DNA of 64,000 nucleotides from Aquimarina rhabdastrellae (GCA_947387485.1 CANDNT010000005.1:1-64000); one strand, 5' to 3'; shown: positions 18,007 through 28,478, counted from the stretch's first letter. Notes: generated by a model from the letters alone, not told the origin. Numbers and translations are program-made.

Positions 18007-19674
18007 TTAGTTACGGTGTTTAGGTGTCTTTTTGTTTTTAGACTTAGCCCCTACACGAGACATAGCATTTCTAAACCCGATATAATCAGTAGCCATATCT
18101 TGTGGTAAGTACCTTCTTTGAGCAGGATCTAACCAATAAGCTCTATCTTTCCAAGAACCTCCTTTGTATACACGAACTGCGTCATCTACTAAAGTAGTTC
18201 TCTTATCAGACTCATCATATTTTTTGTCTAAAGTTCCATTCTCTTTATTAGGAGTTACTTCATGAACAGGAGAGTTGTACATACGCTTGCTATCAGATCC
18301 AGCTTCTTGGAAACCTTCGTAATAACGAGTAGAACTCTTATCACCATCTCTATAGTTTCTGTTTTCACTTTGATCAAAATTAGTTCTTAAGTAAGTTTCA
18401 TTTTCATCAACAGGAACTTGAGCAATTCCTCCAGGTAAAACTCTAGCAACAATACGACCGTTACTTAATGTATCATAAACAACTGAATCAGTAGTTACAA
18501 TTTTTACAGTACCATCTGAGTTAATAGCGTTTTTAGTATATACGTTACCTCTATAGTAATTAAAGTCATTAAACTCATCATCAACTATAGGTCTGTAAAC
18601 GTCAGCTACCCACTCGGCAACATTTCCTGCCATATCATATAATCCAAAAGAGTTAGGAGCATAAGATTTTACTTCTGCAGTAATATCAGCACCATCATCA
18701 CTCCATCCAGAAATACCTCCGTAATCACCATCACCTTGCTTAAAGTTAGCTAACTGATCACCACGTTTTCTTCTATTTCCATCACGAGTATATTGACCAT
18801 TCCATGGATATTTTTTTCTACCTCTATAAATGTTATAGCTTCTAATTTCTACTAAACCAAGAGCAGCATATTCCCATTCTGCTTCAGTTGGAAGTCTATA
18901 TGCTGGTAAGAATAAACCATCTTTACGTTGAACATAAAGTCCAGTTGAATCATTATTCTTGCTATAACGTTCAGAAGTTCTACCACCTCTAGTAGCTTCG
19001 TCGTTTCCACCATAAACTTGGCTAGGAGCATTAATATAAGTTTCCGTATCAAAAGTACTTTCAGCAGAAACATCTTCATACTGAACATTCTTTTTAGTGA
19101 AACCTTCTTCTTCAAGAATTAATTCGTTTACACGATTTGTTCTCCAATTACTAAATTCTACTGCTTGGATCCAATTAACACCTACTACAGGATAATTAGC
19201 ATAAGATGGATGGCGTAAATAGTTGTTTACCATTACTTCATCATATCCTAAACGGTTTCTCCATACTAAAGTATCAGGAAGTGCCCCTTTATAAATATTT
19301 CTATATTGTTGTTCTGCTGGTGGGAAAACTTGCTTGATCCAATCTAAGTATTCTAAGTACATTAAGTTGGTAACTTCAGTTTCATCCATATAAAAAGACT
19401 GAACGTGCTGTTGTGTTGGAGTATTATTCCAATCGTGCATCACATCGTCTTGAACTCTACCCATAGTGAAAGTACCTCCTTCTATGAATACTAATCCTGG
19501 ACCAGTTTCTTGCTCTCTATAATTTGTGTTTACTTGGAAACCACCTTCCTTGGCATTAAATTTCCAACCGGTAGCTCTAGAGCTTTCGCTGTAATTTCTT
19601 GAATTGTTACAGCTAACTAACACAGTACTAATGACAATCACTAAAAGTGATCTGAAGATAAATGTGTTCTTCAT
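18007..19674 (-). CDS. gldJ: Gliding motility lipoprotein GldJ
   Basis: A 555-residue outer-membrane-associated lipoprotein needed for gliding and for stability of T9SS motor parts (GldK/PorK). The signal peptide ends in STVLVSC, with the Cys at about residue 22. The rest is a formylglycine-generating-enzyme/sulfatase-modifying-factor type domain: VFIEGGTFTMGRVQDD, FYMDETEVTNLMYLEYLDW, YRLPTEAEWEYAALG, GLYDMAGNVAEWVADV and VYKGGSWKDRAYWL. In GldJ this fold is structural. Divergent from porU, the same order as in Flavobacterium johnsoniae. The final ~10 residues are strongly basic (KSKNKKTPKHRN). Confidence 0.95.
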   Translation of the reverse strand: MKNTFIFRSLLVIVISTVLVSCNNSRNYSESSRATGWKFNAKEGGFQVNTNYREQETGPGLVFIEGGTFTMGRVQDDVMHDWNNTPTQQHVQSFYMDETEVTNLMYLEYLDWIKQVFPPAEQQYRNIYKGALPDTLVWRNRLGYDEVMVNNYLRHPSYANYPVVGVNWIQAVEFSNWRTNRVNELILEEEGFTKKNVQYEDVSAESTFDTETYINAPSQVYGGNDEATRGGRTSERYSKNNDSTGLYVQRKDGLFLPAYRLPTEAEWEYAALGLVEIRSYNIYRGRKKYPWNGQYTRDGNRRKRGDQLANFKQGDGDYGGISGWSDDGADITAEVKSYAPNSFGLYDMAGNVAEWVADVYRPIVDDEFNDFNYYRGNVYTKNAINSDGTVKIVTTDSVVYDTLSNGRIVARVLPGGIAQVPVDENETYLRTNFDQSENRNYRDGDKSSTRYYEGFQEAGSDSKRMYNSPVHEVTPNKENGTLDKKYDESDKRTTLVDDAVRVYKGGSWKDRAYWLDPAQRRYLPQDMATDYIGFRNAMSRVGAKSKNKKTPKHRN

Positions 19675-19894
19675 AATTTAAGTTCGTTAAAGTAGAAATT
19701 AGGGCTTGCAATATAATAATTAACGTTAAATTTACCCCATTATTTTATAATAATAATTACGGTGACGCAAAATAACAACAATTTTGCAATGATTTTGATT
19801 TAACGCAAGATTTATTTCTTTATTGTTGTTTTAGAAGAAAAAAAACTCTGTAATTAAAGATACTAATGTGTATATTTAACACGTTTAAAAGGCT
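19675..19894. other. gldJ-porU divergent promoter region
   Basis: 220 bp separate two divergent T9SS genes, so both promoters must lie here. AACAACAA near 19780 is answered by TTGTTGTT near 19825, a possible loop. I found no exact TTG-N19-TAnnTTTG match on either strand. Confidence 0.5.
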
Positions 19895-22800
19895 ATGATG
19901 AAGAAAATTGTATTAATGTATATATTATTTTGTTGTGGAATTGTGGTAGCACAACAAAAAAAGCATATAGAGATTACCTGGAAGGATATAGATATATCCA
20001 CTTCAAGATCATCTGCAACAGTACCGGGTTTTGATGCTCCTTTTTTTGATTATACAGACGAAGAAGGAATAAAATATCAAATACAATGGGATGAAAATGG
20101 TACTATAGAACAATCTTCGATCAGCGTAACTAATGTAGTATATCAGAATATTAATAAAGCGCAATTAAAAGATTTAAACACTGCTACAGTTTCTACAGAG
20201 ATCAATCCTATAGTTAAAACAATTTCGGCTAGAGGAAAGAGAAAAGGTTTTTTAAGTTTCTCTCCTATAATTAAAGAAGGTAATAGTTATAAAAGAGTCT
20301 TATCATTAGATCTTATATATAATATAGGAATAGGAGTATCGAGATCATTTAATACTAATAGAAATAATAGAACCATTTCAAATTCTGTATTAGCCTCAGG
20401 AAAATGGTATAAGTTTTATATAGACAAAACAGGAGTTTTTAGAATTACACCAGATTTTTTAAGTGGATTAGGAATGGATCTCAGTGGAGTAAATCCACAA
20501 AACATAAAGATATATGGTAATGGTGGACAAATGATACCATTATTAAATGAAGAAAATACGCAATTTGATCTTAGAGAAAATGCGATTCAAATTGTAGGCG
20601 GAGAAGATGGTGTGTTTTCTGGAGATGATTATATCCTATTTTATGGAGAAGGAACACAAGGATATAATGAAGACAGTGATACACATATAAATGTATATGA
20701 GGATAGATCATATTATTATGTAACAGCAGATGGAGGACCAGGTAGACGTATTTCGTCTTATACAGAACCAACAACTGCTGCAACTACCACGATAACTACA
20801 TTTACAGATTATCAATTTCATGAGATTGATCAAGAGAATATAGTAAAGGTAGGTAGACGATGGTTTGGAGATCGTTTTGATATAGAAACAAATAAACGCT
20901 TTAACTTCGAATTTCCTAATCTAGTGAGTAGTACTCCTATAGTATTAAGAGTTTATGCGGCTGCAACTGCAGAATCATTTACTAATATGAATGTAGTTGT
21001 TAATGGTCAAGTAGAAGGGACAATGACTTTTAATGCAATTACAAGTACGTCATTAGCTTCTGGACGTGAGTTAAGTCGCAATGTTACAGTTAATGGAGAT
21101 GCTATTGCTATAGATTTAGTATATAATAATAATGGTAACCCAACAGCGACAGGATATTTAGATTATATAAGCATAGAGGCAGAAAGACAATTGATTGTTT
21201 CAGATAGACAAATGTCATTTCGAAATAATAATACTGCAACAATTTCAGGAATAGGAGCATATCAAGTAACGAATACTGCTGCAGTATCTCAAATATGGGA
21301 TGTGACCAACCCAGAATTTATCACTACTATTTCTAATGCAGGAAACCAGAGTGCTATAAACTTTAAAGCAAACTTAGGAGAAGTAAGAGAATATATAACT
21401 GTAGTACCTAATGATTTTTATGAGCCATTATCAGGTGGTAATACTATAGTAAATAACCAAAATTTAAAGGGAACTATTTTTCAGAATGCTCAAGGACAAT
21501 TTCAAGATATAGATTATTTATTGATCACTAGAAATGATCTAATAGCTTCGGCAAATAAATTAGCAAATCACCATAGAACACTTAATAATCTAAATGTAAA
21601 AGTAGTTACTCTTTCTCAGATATACGAAGAGTTTTCTAGTGGAAAACAAGATGTAGGGGCAATACGTAACCTTGTCCGTTATATATATGATAATGCGTCA
21701 GAAGAATCTAAGCGATTAAAATACTTAGGTTTATTAGGAGACGCATCTATAGATTATAAAGATAGATTAGAAGGAAATAATAATATAGTGCCAACTTTTG
21801 AGAGCTTAAGCAGTTTCTCTTTAGTTAGTTCTTTTGCGTCTGATGATTTTTACGGAATGATGGATCCTGATGAAGGAACTATGGTACCTACAGATCAATT
21901 AGATATTGCGGTAGGAAGAATTCTTGCAGATACACCACAGCTTGCAGATGCTATGGTAGATAAAATTATAAATTATGATAGTGATGCTGCAAAAGGAAGA
22001 TGGCGTAATAATATCGTTTTAGTTTCTGATGATGTTGATTTAGCATGGGAAGAAACGATTCAGAGAAACCTAGATGAATTAGGTGAAGATTTAAATACGC
22101 GTAAACCTTTTTTCAATATTCAAAAAATATATGCAGATGCATTTCAACAAGAATCGTCTTCTGCAGGTAATCGATATCCTAGTGTAAACGAAGCAATAAC
22201 GAATAGTGTTGAATCAGGAACATTAATACTTGATTATTTTGGGCATGGTGGAGAAGATGGTTTAGCAAGTGAGTTTATCTTTAATCAAACAAATGCTAGG
22301 GAATTAAATAACGAAAACAGATATCCTATTATCATTACTGTAACCTGTGAGTTTACAAAGTTTGATAATCCATTAAGACCATCGGCAGGAGAATTTACAT
22401 ATTGGAATAGACAAGGTGGATCAATAGGACTTATTTCTACAACAAGAGAAATCATTGTACCAGTAGGAATTTCTGTAAATGATAGATTGATCGATGAATT
22501 ATTTCCAGATGGATCAGATTATCCTACAGCAGCAGAGGCCGTGAGATATGTAAAAAACTCATTAACTACAACAGGTAGAAGAGTTGTATTCTTTTTTGGA
22601 GATCCAGCTATGAAACTGGCAATACCAAGACCCAATGTAAGAATAACACATATTAATGATATACCATTAGCAAATGTAACAGCACCAATAGAAGCATTAA
22701 GTAAAGTGAAGATTTCTGGAGAAGTGGTCAATGAAGCTGGAGTATTATTAAATGATTATAATGGAGTACTAGCTACAAGTGTATATGATAAAGAGATTAT

Positions 22801-23734
22801 AAGAGAAACATTAGCAAATGATAACACTAGAAATGGTGCTAATCAATTAATAAAACTAAACTTTAGAACCTTAGGAGAAAGTATATTTAGAGGACAATCA
22901 TCAGTAACAAATGGACGTTTTGATGTAGAATTTATAGTACCTAGAGATATTGCAATACCAGTAGGTAATGGTAGAGTAAGTTTTTATGCGTCTCGAGAGG
23001 GGATTGTAGCAGATCAAGGTGGAGTAGATAAAACAATACAAATAGGAGGAATCAATGAAAATGCTCCAGAGGATAATACAGGACCTCAAATAGCAGTATT
23101 TTTAAATGATGAAAGTTTTATCTCTGGAGGAGTTACAAATGACTCTCCAATTTTGATTGCCAAACTTGAAGATGAAAGCGGAATTAATACCGCAAGTGGA
23201 ATTGGACATGATATTGTTGCAATTTTAGATGGAGATGAAACGAATCCTTATGTGTTAAATGATTTTTATGAAACAGAAATTGATGATTTCACAAAAGGAA
23301 CAGTAAATTTTAAATTAAGAGATATTGAGCCAGGATTACATACGCTAACAGTAAAAGGTTGGGATGTATATAACAATTCTTCAATACAAGAAATACAATT
23401 TGTAGTTGCTGATAACCAAGGATTAGTTCTTCAAAATGTTTTAAATTACCCCAATCCATTTATAAATTATACCGAATTTTGGTTTACGCACAGTGGCGCT
23501 GTTAATGATGTATTAGAAGTTCAAGTACAGGTGTTTACAGTTTCTGGAAAAGTCGTTTGGACAAAAAATCAAACCCTCTCAGGAAAGAGTACTTATAGAG
23601 AAGAAATCCAATGGGATGGTAGAGATGATTTTGGCGATAAAATAGGAAAAGGAGTCTATGTGTACAAGATTACAGTAAAATCCACGTTAACTAATCAGCA
23701 AGTCGAAAAATTCGAAAAGCTGGTAATTCTTTAG
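19895..23734 (+). CDS. porU: T9SS C-terminal signal peptidase PorU
   Basis: A 1279-residue surface protease that removes the C-terminal sorting domain of T9SS cargo and helps attach cargo to the cell surface. Signal peptide: MMKKIVLMYILFCCGIVVAQ. The gingipain-like C25 domain occupies about residues 530-920; the likely catalytic His is in DYFGHGGEDG (near residue 784) and the Cys in VTCEFTKFD (near 818). The C-terminal region (NVLNYPNPFINYTEF ... GKGVYVYKITVKS) is a FlgD/CTD-like fold, as expected since PorU is itself exported by T9SS. porV follows after 47 bp. Length agrees with F. johnsoniae-type PorU. Confidence 0.96.
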   Translation: MMKKIVLMYILFCCGIVVAQQKKHIEITWKDIDISTSRSSATVPGFDAPFFDYTDEEGIKYQIQWDENGTIEQSSISVTNVVYQNINKAQLKDLNTATVSTEINPIVKTISARGKRKGFLSFSPIIKEGNSYKRVLSLDLIYNIGIGVSRSFNTNRNNRTISNSVLASGKWYKFYIDKTGVFRITPDFLSGLGMDLSGVNPQNIKIYGNGGQMIPLLNEENTQFDLRENAIQIVGGEDGVFSGDDYILFYGEGTQGYNEDSDTHINVYEDRSYYYVTADGGPGRRISSYTEPTTAATTTITTFTDYQFHEIDQENIVKVGRRWFGDRFDIETNKRFNFEFPNLVSSTPIVLRVYAAATAESFTNMNVVVNGQVEGTMTFNAITSTSLASGRELSRNVTVNGDAIAIDLVYNNNGNPTATGYLDYISIEAERQLIVSDRQMSFRNNNTATISGIGAYQVTNTAAVSQIWDVTNPEFITTISNAGNQSAINFKANLGEVREYITVVPNDFYEPLSGGNTIVNNQNLKGTIFQNAQGQFQDIDYLLITRNDLIASANKLANHHRTLNNLNVKVVTLSQIYEEFSSGKQDVGAIRNLVRYIYDNASEESKRLKYLGLLGDASIDYKDRLEGNNNIVPTFESLSSFSLVSSFASDDFYGMMDPDEGTMVPTDQLDIAVGRILADTPQLADAMVDKIINYDSDAAKGRWRNNIVLVSDDVDLAWEETIQRNLDELGEDLNTRKPFFNIQKIYADAFQQESSSAGNRYPSVNEAITNSVESGTLILDYFGHGGEDGLASEFIFNQTNARELNNENRYPIIITVTCEFTKFDNPLRPSAGEFTYWNRQGGSIGLISTTREIIVPVGISVNDRLIDELFPDGSDYPTAAEAVRYVKNSLTTTGRRVVFFFGDPAMKLAIPRPNVRITHINDIPLANVTAPIEALSKVKISGEVVNEAGVLLNDYNGVLATSVYDKEIIRETLANDNTRNGANQLIKLNFRTLGESIFRGQSSVTNGRFDVEFIVPRDIAIPVGNGRVSFYASREGIVADQGGVDKTIQIGGINENAPEDNTGPQIAVFLNDESFISGGVTNDSPILIAKLEDESGINTASGIGHDIVAILDGDETNPYVLNDFYETEIDDFTKGTVNFKLRDIEPGLHTLTVKGWDVYNNSSIQEIQFVVADNQGLVLQNVLNYPNPFINYTEFWFTHSGAVNDVLEVQVQVFTVSGKVVWTKNQTLSGKSTYREEIQWDGRDDFGDKIGKGVYVYKITVKSTLTNQQVEKFEKLVIL

Positions 23735-23781
23735 GAAAATTACTAAATAACTATATTTTTGTTAAAAATTAGCATTAAATT

Positions 23782-24963
23782 ATGAGGAGAATCATATTTT
23801 TGGGGGTAGTGCTTATGGCACTAACACAGTTTGAAATACAAGCACAACAGGAAAGAGCAATAACCACAGGTGTACCTTTCTTGAGAATTGCTGCAGATGC
23901 CAGAGCAGCAGGTTTGGGAGATCAAGGGGTAGCTACTACAGCAGACGAATTTTCACAGCAGTGGAATCCTGCAAAATTTGCATTTATTACAAGTAAGCAA
24001 GGAGTAGGAGTTAACTATACACCTTATCTTAATAAGATTGCAAACGATATATTCTTAGGTAGTCTAAGTTATCACAATAGATTAAATGAACGTAGTGCAT
24101 TTGCTGCAAGTTTGAGATACTTTAGTTTAGGAGAGATCGATTTTGCACAAACAGCAGATGAAGCATTAAATCCAAATGTTCAAAATCCAAACGAATTGAC
24201 TATAGATGTTTCGTATTCCTTGAAATTAAGTGAAACATTCTCTATGGCTGTTGCTGGACGATACTTAAGATCAGATCTAAGATTACAGCAGGCAGGAACA
24301 GGAGATGCTAGCGCAGCTGGAAGTTTTGGTGTTGATATTGCTGGATTTTATCAAAGTGAGGAAATTGCTTACGAAAAATTCAATGGTAGATGGAGAGCAG
24401 GTTTCAACATTTCTAATATTGGACCTAAAATTAGATACGACGATGCAGGAGAAGAAAGTTTTATACCAACAAACTTTCAGGCAGGTGTAGGGTTTGATTT
24501 CATTTTAGATCAATATAACAGAATTACGCCTAGTATTGAGTTTTCTAAATTATTAGTGCCAACACCGATTGAACCAGTAGATTCTAATGGTAATGATCAA
24601 ATAGACCCAGAAGAGCGTTTTGCTGCGATAGAAGAATATAATGATATTAGTGCATTTGGAGCTATTTTTTCTTCATGGGGAGATGCACCAGATGGATTTA
24701 GTGAAGAACTTGACGAGATCACATGGTCTTTAGGAGCAGAGTATAGTTATAAAGAAGCTTTTCAGTTAAGAGCAGGATACTTTAACGAAAGTGAAAGAAA
24801 AGGGTCTAGAAAATTTGCAACATTAGGATTAGGGTTTGCATTTAACGCAGTAGCAATAGATGCTTCATATTTATTCTCAACAGCACCTTCTGGACAAAGC
24901 CCATTAGAAGGAACACTTAGATTCGGGTTGACTTTCAATTTTGGAGGGAATTACGGAAAATAA
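23782..24963 (+). CDS. porV: T9SS outer-membrane channel protein PorV
   Basis: A 393-residue outer-membrane beta-barrel of the FadL superfamily that binds cargo after passage through the SprA/Sov translocon and delivers it to PorU. Signal peptide to about residue 21 (FEIQAQ), then FLRIAADARAAGLGDQGVATTAD, the conserved start of PorV, and strands ending in GLTFNFGGNYGK. A TATTTTTG element at 23754-23761 may provide an extra promoter, although the -33 site reads TAG instead of TTG. The pairing with porU is conserved in the phylum. Confidence 0.96.
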   Translation: MRRIIFLGVVLMALTQFEIQAQQERAITTGVPFLRIAADARAAGLGDQGVATTADEFSQQWNPAKFAFITSKQGVGVNYTPYLNKIANDIFLGSLSYHNRLNERSAFAASLRYFSLGEIDFAQTADEALNPNVQNPNELTIDVSYSLKLSETFSMAVAGRYLRSDLRLQQAGTGDASAAGSFGVDIAGFYQSEEIAYEKFNGRWRAGFNISNIGPKIRYDDAGEESFIPTNFQAGVGFDFILDQYNRITPSIEFSKLLVPTPIEPVDSNGNDQIDPEERFAAIEEYNDISAFGAIFSSWGDAPDGFSEELDEITWSLGAEYSYKEAFQLRAGYFNESERKGSRKFATLGLGFAFNAVAIDASYLFSTAPSGQSPLEGTLRFGLTFNFGGNYGK

Positions 24964-24985
24964 AATACATTTATAGTATAAAATC

Positions 24986-25021
24986 AAAAAGTATCAAATT
25001 TTTTAAGTTTGATACTTTTTT
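24986..25021 (+). terminator. Terminator after porV
   Basis: AAAAAGTATCAAA / TTTGATACTTTTT, 13-bp perfect stem with T-run. Confidence 0.88.
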
Positions 25022-25123
25022 TGTTTGCACTTATATCTATATATTGTCAAGCCTTTTTCTAGAATACAAATGAACTAGTAGATAGAGGTAGGGGTTTGTG
25101 AGAAAACTAATGAAGAAACAGAC

Positions 25124-25606
25124 ATGAAAGAAAAAAAGATAGAGCTGGTTTTACAAGTGTATGATACTTTTGAAGAATTGCCTGAAGAAGTACAAAGACT
25201 AATGCAAAAATCATTTGAAATAAGAGAAAAAGCTTATGCTCCTTATTCTGAATTTTATGTTGGAGCTGCTATTGAGCTTGAAACAGGTGAAATAATATTA
25301 GGTAACAATCAAGAAAATGCGGCATACCCATCAGGATTATGTGCAGAGCGAAGTGCGATCTATTATTTGGGAGCAAATTATCCAGACGCAACAATTAAGC
25401 GAATGGCACTATCTGTGAAATCTTTAAAACATGAAGTAACAACACCCACGCCACCTTGTGGAGCATGTAGACAAGCTATAGCAGAATATGAGATTAAACA
25501 AAAATCTCCAATTGAAATTTATTTTATGGGAGAAAAAGGTAAAATAGTAAGAACAGCATCCTTAGCGAATATCTTACCTTTAATTTTTGATAGCTCATAT
25601 CTATAA
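25124..25606 (+). CDS. cdd: Cytidine deaminase
   Basis: A 160-residue zinc enzyme converting cytidine and deoxycytidine to uridine forms in pyrimidine salvage. The zinc and catalytic motifs are GLCAERSAIYY (Cys ligand, Glu proton shuttle) and PTPPCGACRQ (two further Cys ligands); RKAYAPYSEFYVGAAI-like EKAYAPYSEFYVGAAI binds substrate. It is ~25 residues longer than the minimal tetrameric form, because of an N-terminal extension (residues 1-25) common in Bacteroidota. It stands between the porU-porV unit and pdhA with its own leader. Confidence 0.94.
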   Translation: MKEKKIELVLQVYDTFEELPEEVQRLMQKSFEIREKAYAPYSEFYVGAAIELETGEIILGNNQENAAYPSGLCAERSAIYYLGANYPDATIKRMALSVKSLKHEVTTPTPPCGACRQAIAEYEIKQKSPIEIYFMGEKGKIVRTASLANILPLIFDSSYL

Positions 25607-25764
25607 CGTTTTCGTTTATTTTTATAAGAAACTCCTTTTTCCTTATAAACGAATGTGTTATTTTTGTTTTTCGCTAAAAATTCAAAATTAAGCAACAAAA
25701 ATTGTAAATACTATATTATCAGTAGCAAACACTGGTAGTATATTGAAATATCATTAATGATTCG

Positions 25765-26766
25765 ATGAGAAAAATAACCAAAGAAGTCTACCTTAACTGG
25801 TACGAAGAAATGCTTTTCTGGAGAAAGTTTGAAGACAAACTAGCTCAAGTATACATTCAGCAAAAAGTAAGAGGTTTCTTGCATTTATATAATGGACAAG
25901 AAGCTATTTTGGCAGGGGCATTACATGCTATGGATCTTTCTAAAGACCGAATGATTACTGCATATCGTAATCACGTACAACCAATAGGAATGGGAGTAGA
26001 TCCTAAACGTGTAATGGCAGAATTATATGGTAAGGGTACAGGAACTTCTCATGGTATGGGAGGATCTATGCACATCTTCTCAAAAGAGCATCGTTTTTAT
26101 GGAGGTCATGGTATCGTAGGAGGACAGATTCCTTTAGGTGCAGGATTGGCTTTCGCAGATAAATATTTCAAAAGAGAAGCAGTAACACTTACCTTCTTTG
26201 GAGATGGAGCTGCAAGACAGGGATCTTTACATGAGGCATTTAATATGGCTATGTTATGGAATCTTCCTGTTGTTTTCTGTGTAGAAAATAACCAATATGC
26301 GATGGGAACATCTGTAGAGCGTACAGCAAATCATACAGATATCTGGAAACTTGGTTTAGGATACGAAATGCCATGTGGACCTGTAGATGCAATGAACCCT
26401 GTAAAAGTAGCCGAAGCTTTTGACGAAGCTATTACAAGAGCACGTACAGGAGGAGGACCAACTTTCCTTGAATTAAAAACATATCGTTATAGAGGACACT
26501 CAATGAGTGATGCTCAAAAATATCGTACAAAAGAAGAAGTAGCAGAGTATCAAAAGCTTGATCCAATTACTCAAGTATTGGATATTATTAAAGCCAAAGA
26601 ATACGCTACAGAAGATGAGATCAAAGTAATTGATCAACGTGTGAAAGATAGAGTGAAAGAATGTGAGAAATTTGCAGAAGAATCAGCTTTCCCAGATAAA
26701 CAATTGATGTACGACGTAGTATACGAACAAGAAGATTACCCATTTTTAGCGCATAAACCAGTATAA
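25765..26766 (+). CDS. pdhA: Pyruvate dehydrogenase E1 component, alpha subunit
   Basis: A 333-residue subunit of the thiamine-diphosphate-dependent E1 that decarboxylates pyruvate. The TPP-binding motif is GDGAARQGSLHEAFNMAMLW through the NN of VENNQYAMGTSV; KYRYRGHSMSD-like TYRYRGHSMSDAQKYRTKEE contains the phosphorylation-loop region of the eukaryotic homologue. The beta subunit gene is not here: pdhC (E2) follows after only 3 bp, an arrangement seen in flavobacteria where E1 beta and E3 lie elsewhere. The 25607-25764 leader has a TATTTTTG at ~25661 that may be a -7 element with a poor -33. Confidence 0.94.
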   Translation: MRKITKEVYLNWYEEMLFWRKFEDKLAQVYIQQKVRGFLHLYNGQEAILAGALHAMDLSKDRMITAYRNHVQPIGMGVDPKRVMAELYGKGTGTSHGMGGSMHIFSKEHRFYGGHGIVGGQIPLGAGLAFADKYFKREAVTLTFFGDGAARQGSLHEAFNMAMLWNLPVVFCVENNQYAMGTSVERTANHTDIWKLGLGYEMPCGPVDAMNPVKVAEAFDEAITRARTGGGPTFLELKTYRYRGHSMSDAQKYRTKEEVAEYQKLDPITQVLDIIKAKEYATEDEIKVIDQRVKDRVKECEKFAEESAFPDKQLMYDVVYEQEDYPFLAHKPV

Positions 26767-26769
26767 ATC

Positions 26770-28380
26770 ATGGCGGAAATAATAAATATGCCTAGACTAA
26801 GCGATACCATGGAAGAAGGGGTAGTCGCATCATGGCTTGTTAAAGTAGGAGATAAAGTAAGTGAAGGAGATATTCTTGCAGAAATCGAAACCGATAAGGC
26901 TACGATGGAGTTTGAATCATTTCATGATGGAACACTTTTATATATAGGAATTCAAGAAGGAGAAACAGCACCTGTTGATCAGTTGTTGTGTATTATAGGT
27001 GAAGAAGGAGAAGATATTTCTGCTCTATTAAATGGTGGAACTGCAGCTCCAGTGGCTGAGACTCCAGCTGCACCTGTAACAGAAGAACCAACTACAACTG
27101 CACCAGCAGCAACAATTCCTGAAGGAGTTGAAGTAATTACAATGCCTAGACTTAGTGATACTATGGAAGAAGGTACTGTAGCAAGCTGGTTAAAACAAGT
27201 AGGTGAAACTGTAGAAGAAGGAGACATCCTTGCCGAAATAGAAACAGATAAAGCTACTATGGAATTTGAATCTTTCTATAGTGGTACTTTATTACATATA
27301 GGAATAGATGAAGGAGGAACTGCTCCAGTTGATGCTTTATTAGCAATTATTGGACCAGAAGGTACAGATGTTTCTGGAATTAAAGATGGCAATGTTACTT
27401 CAGCTCCAGCTGAGACAGCACAGACCGAAGTTAAAGATGCTCCAGCAGCAACTAGTGCAACTCCAGTAGCTACAGCTACAAATACTGGTGGAAGAATATT
27501 TGTATCACCACTAGCAAAGAAAATTGCAGCAGATAAGGGAATTGATTTAACTCAAGTTAAAGGATCTGGAGAAAATGGACGTATCGTAAAGAAAGACGTA
27601 GAAAACTTTACTCCAGCTCAAGCTCAACCTGTAGCAGCACCAGTTAAGAAAGAAAGTACTCCAGCGCCAGCAGTTCAAACATTTGTTCCTGCAGGAGAAG
27701 AAAGTACAGAAGAAGTGAAGAACTCTCAAATGCGTAAAGTTATTGCTAAGCGTCTTTCTGAGTCTAAGTTTACAGCACCACATTACTATTTAACTGTAGA
27801 AATAGATATGGATGGAGCTATAGCTTCTCGTAAAACAATTAATCAATTACCAGATACAAAAGTATCTTTCAATGATATGGTTGTAAAAGCTTGTGCAATG
27901 GCGTTACGTCAACATCCACAAGTAAATACGACATGGAGTAATGATGCTACAATCTACAATAAACATGTAAGTGTAGGAGTAGCAGTAGCAGTTCCAGATG
28001 GATTAGTAGTTCCTGTATTAAAGTTTACAGATACTATGAGTTTAGTGCAGATAAATGGTCAAGTAAAAGATTTAGCAAGACGTGCTAGAGATAAGAAATT
28101 GACACCACAAGAGATGGAAGGAAGTACGTTTACTGTATCTAATTTAGGTATGTTTGGTATTCAGGAGTTTACTTCAATTATCAATCAACCTAACTCAGCT
28201 ATCTTATCAGTAGGAGCAATTGTACAAAAGCCAGTTGTAAAAGATGGGCAAATTGTAGTAGGTAATACTATGAAAGTTACATTAGCATGTGATCACCGTA
28301 CGGTAGATGGTGCTACTGGAGCTCAATTTTTACAAACATTAAAACAGTATATAGAAAATCCTGTAACGATGTTGGCTTAA
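26770..28380 (+). CDS. pdhC: Dihydrolipoamide acetyltransferase (PDH E2) with two lipoyl domains
   Basis: A 536-residue core subunit that transfers the acetyl group from lipoamide to CoA. Two nearly identical lipoyl domains start MPRLSDTMEEG and each has the lipoylated Lys in EIETDKATMEFES (about residues 42 and 163). Ala/Pro-rich linkers follow, then a peripheral-subunit-binding domain (~240-283, VSPLAKKIAADKGIDL), then the catalytic domain with the His-x3-Asp of DHRTVDGATGAQFL near residue 507. Translationally coupled to pdhA (3 bp gap). A terminator follows. Confidence 0.95.
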   Translation: MAEIINMPRLSDTMEEGVVASWLVKVGDKVSEGDILAEIETDKATMEFESFHDGTLLYIGIQEGETAPVDQLLCIIGEEGEDISALLNGGTAAPVAETPAAPVTEEPTTTAPAATIPEGVEVITMPRLSDTMEEGTVASWLKQVGETVEEGDILAEIETDKATMEFESFYSGTLLHIGIDEGGTAPVDALLAIIGPEGTDVSGIKDGNVTSAPAETAQTEVKDAPAATSATPVATATNTGGRIFVSPLAKKIAADKGIDLTQVKGSGENGRIVKKDVENFTPAQAQPVAAPVKKESTPAPAVQTFVPAGEESTEEVKNSQMRKVIAKRLSESKFTAPHYYLTVEIDMDGAIASRKTINQLPDTKVSFNDMVVKACAMALRQHPQVNTTWSNDATIYNKHVSVGVAVAVPDGLVVPVLKFTDTMSLVQINGQVKDLARRARDKKLTPQEMEGSTFTVSNLGMFGIQEFTSIINQPNSAILSVGAIVQKPVVKDGQIVVGNTMKVTLACDHRTVDGATGAQFLQTLKQYIENPVTMLA

Positions 28381-28407
28381 GCTAAAAGCAATATCTAATA
28401 AAAACAT

Positions 28408-28437
28408 AAAATCCCGCTTCATCAAGCGGGATTTTTT
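28408..28437 (+). terminator. Terminator after pdhA-pdhC
   Basis: AAATCCCGCTT-CATC-AAGCGGGATTT followed by T residues. Confidence 0.9.
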
Positions 28438-28478
28438 ATCTTTATATCATTAGTAAAATAGTATAGAAAACAAACAGT

